Assembly (NCBI GenBank): GCA_964023275.1
Contig: OZ029913.1
Coordinates: 49,851,976-49,915,975, forward strand
Length of the DNA: 64,000 bases
Origin: Norana najaformis
Taxonomy: Eukaryota > Annelida > Clitellata > Crassiclitellata > Hormogastridae
Direction of reading: 5' to 3'
Shown: in pieces, positions 63,348 to 64,000 of the stretch
Layout: every line of letters begins with the position of its first letter
Position numbering within the stretch: position 1 is the stretch's first letter
Made by a program: the position numbers and the translations under genes
Notes under the pieces: model-generated
Seen by the model: the letters and a program-made list of their open reading frames with translations, nothing else
Databases searched by the model: none
What the model was told of the DNA's origin: nothing

Positions 63348-64000
63348 GTCTCCTCTTTTTTTAGCTGAATTCTTTTTTAAAGTTGCTTATCACAAAAATA
63401 ATCAATTTGACTTGTGAAAGACATTATAAAAATTCTAACTGATAGATTTTCTATTCATCACTTAAATTCACAGGTATGGCTAACCTACTTGACCCTACTT
63501 TATTCTTTATCTTGATGTGCCTGGAGTACTGAAATTCCATCCTCACAGGTCTGCTGAAGTTAGAATGTCAGTTTTAGTCCCTGCCTGTCTTGTGACGAAC
63601 TCACCAAGATTATGTCATATAGCAGAGTATCTTAGAGATATGCTTGACTGATGTCTTGACACATGCTAGGAGATTGCACGCATGAGACATGATATTTGGA
63701 AACACAGGTTGTTGTACTAAGTGTCTCACATTTTCTGTACCATTTCCATTGTAACATTCAACATCAGGAAATGAATGGGAGCTAAGCACACACAGGAGCA
63801 GTGATGGCAAGACCAAATACTGCAAACAAATCCTGATCAGTCCTGAGCAGTGAACTATATATAGAATTTGCTAGTCTCGGCTAACTTATGTAAACAGTCT
63901 GTGTAAAAATGTAATAAGCATAGGTATCTTATATGCTTATAAACAATGTCTGTAACTAATTATTGCTTAGTAAAGGAAATGGAAGCATAATCTGAAATGG
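63348..64000. other. Intron of the coiled-coil gene, nothing else recognised
   Basis: No exon beyond 63347 could be supported up to the end of the window. Confidence 0.4.

Overview
The window is nuclear DNA of an invertebrate animal. Long introns with GT-AG junctions, many LINE, SINE, MITE and microsatellite remains, and single-copy animal genes show this. The exact group cannot be read from the sequence; a marine non-vertebrate metazoan is my best guess. Most of the 64 kb is mobile-element debris around a few host genes.

Left part (1-13 kb). The first two coding exons of the mitochondrial/nuclear helicase PIF1 lie on the minus strand and run off the left edge. A decayed LINE with a restriction-like endonuclease follows at 3.4-4.2 kb. 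At 6.8-9.5 kb an intact 567-codon single-exon gene encodes a cysteine-rich, possibly DDE-type protein; it lies between two long inverted repeats, so gene and repeats together look like a poorly described mobile element. At 10.8-12 kb is a class A peptide GPCR of somatostatin/allatostatin-C type whose last exon is probably not included.

Middle (13-25 kb). This stretch has no host gene I can support. It holds a hAT-type MITE, a tRNA-derived SINE, a LINE reverse-transcriptase piece invaded by a microsatellite, a palindromic element, and a broken Ty3/Gypsy-like LTR element inserted inside an older hAT transposase remnant with a 5-bp target duplication.

Right part (25-64 kb). A 29-kb minus-strand gene, ERMARD, spans 25.75-54.69 kb. 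Thirteen exons have matching splice phases, including a 30-nt microexon; two more are tentative and one is not found. Its introns are filled with LINE pieces, a 1.5-kb array of 48-bp repeats that grew out of LINE reverse-transcriptase code, and a 118-bp AT microsatellite. Divergent from it, from about 56.9 kb, starts a plus-strand gene for an unidentified coiled-coil protein with four phase-matched exons. A 537-bp foldback element with tandem repeats in both arms lies in its third intron.

The genes do not form a pathway. PIF1 (DNA helicase), ERMARD (ER membrane), the receptor and the coiled-coil gene are ordinary independent host genes. Only ERMARD and the coiled-coil gene may share a regulatory region, since they start about 2 kb apart in opposite directions.
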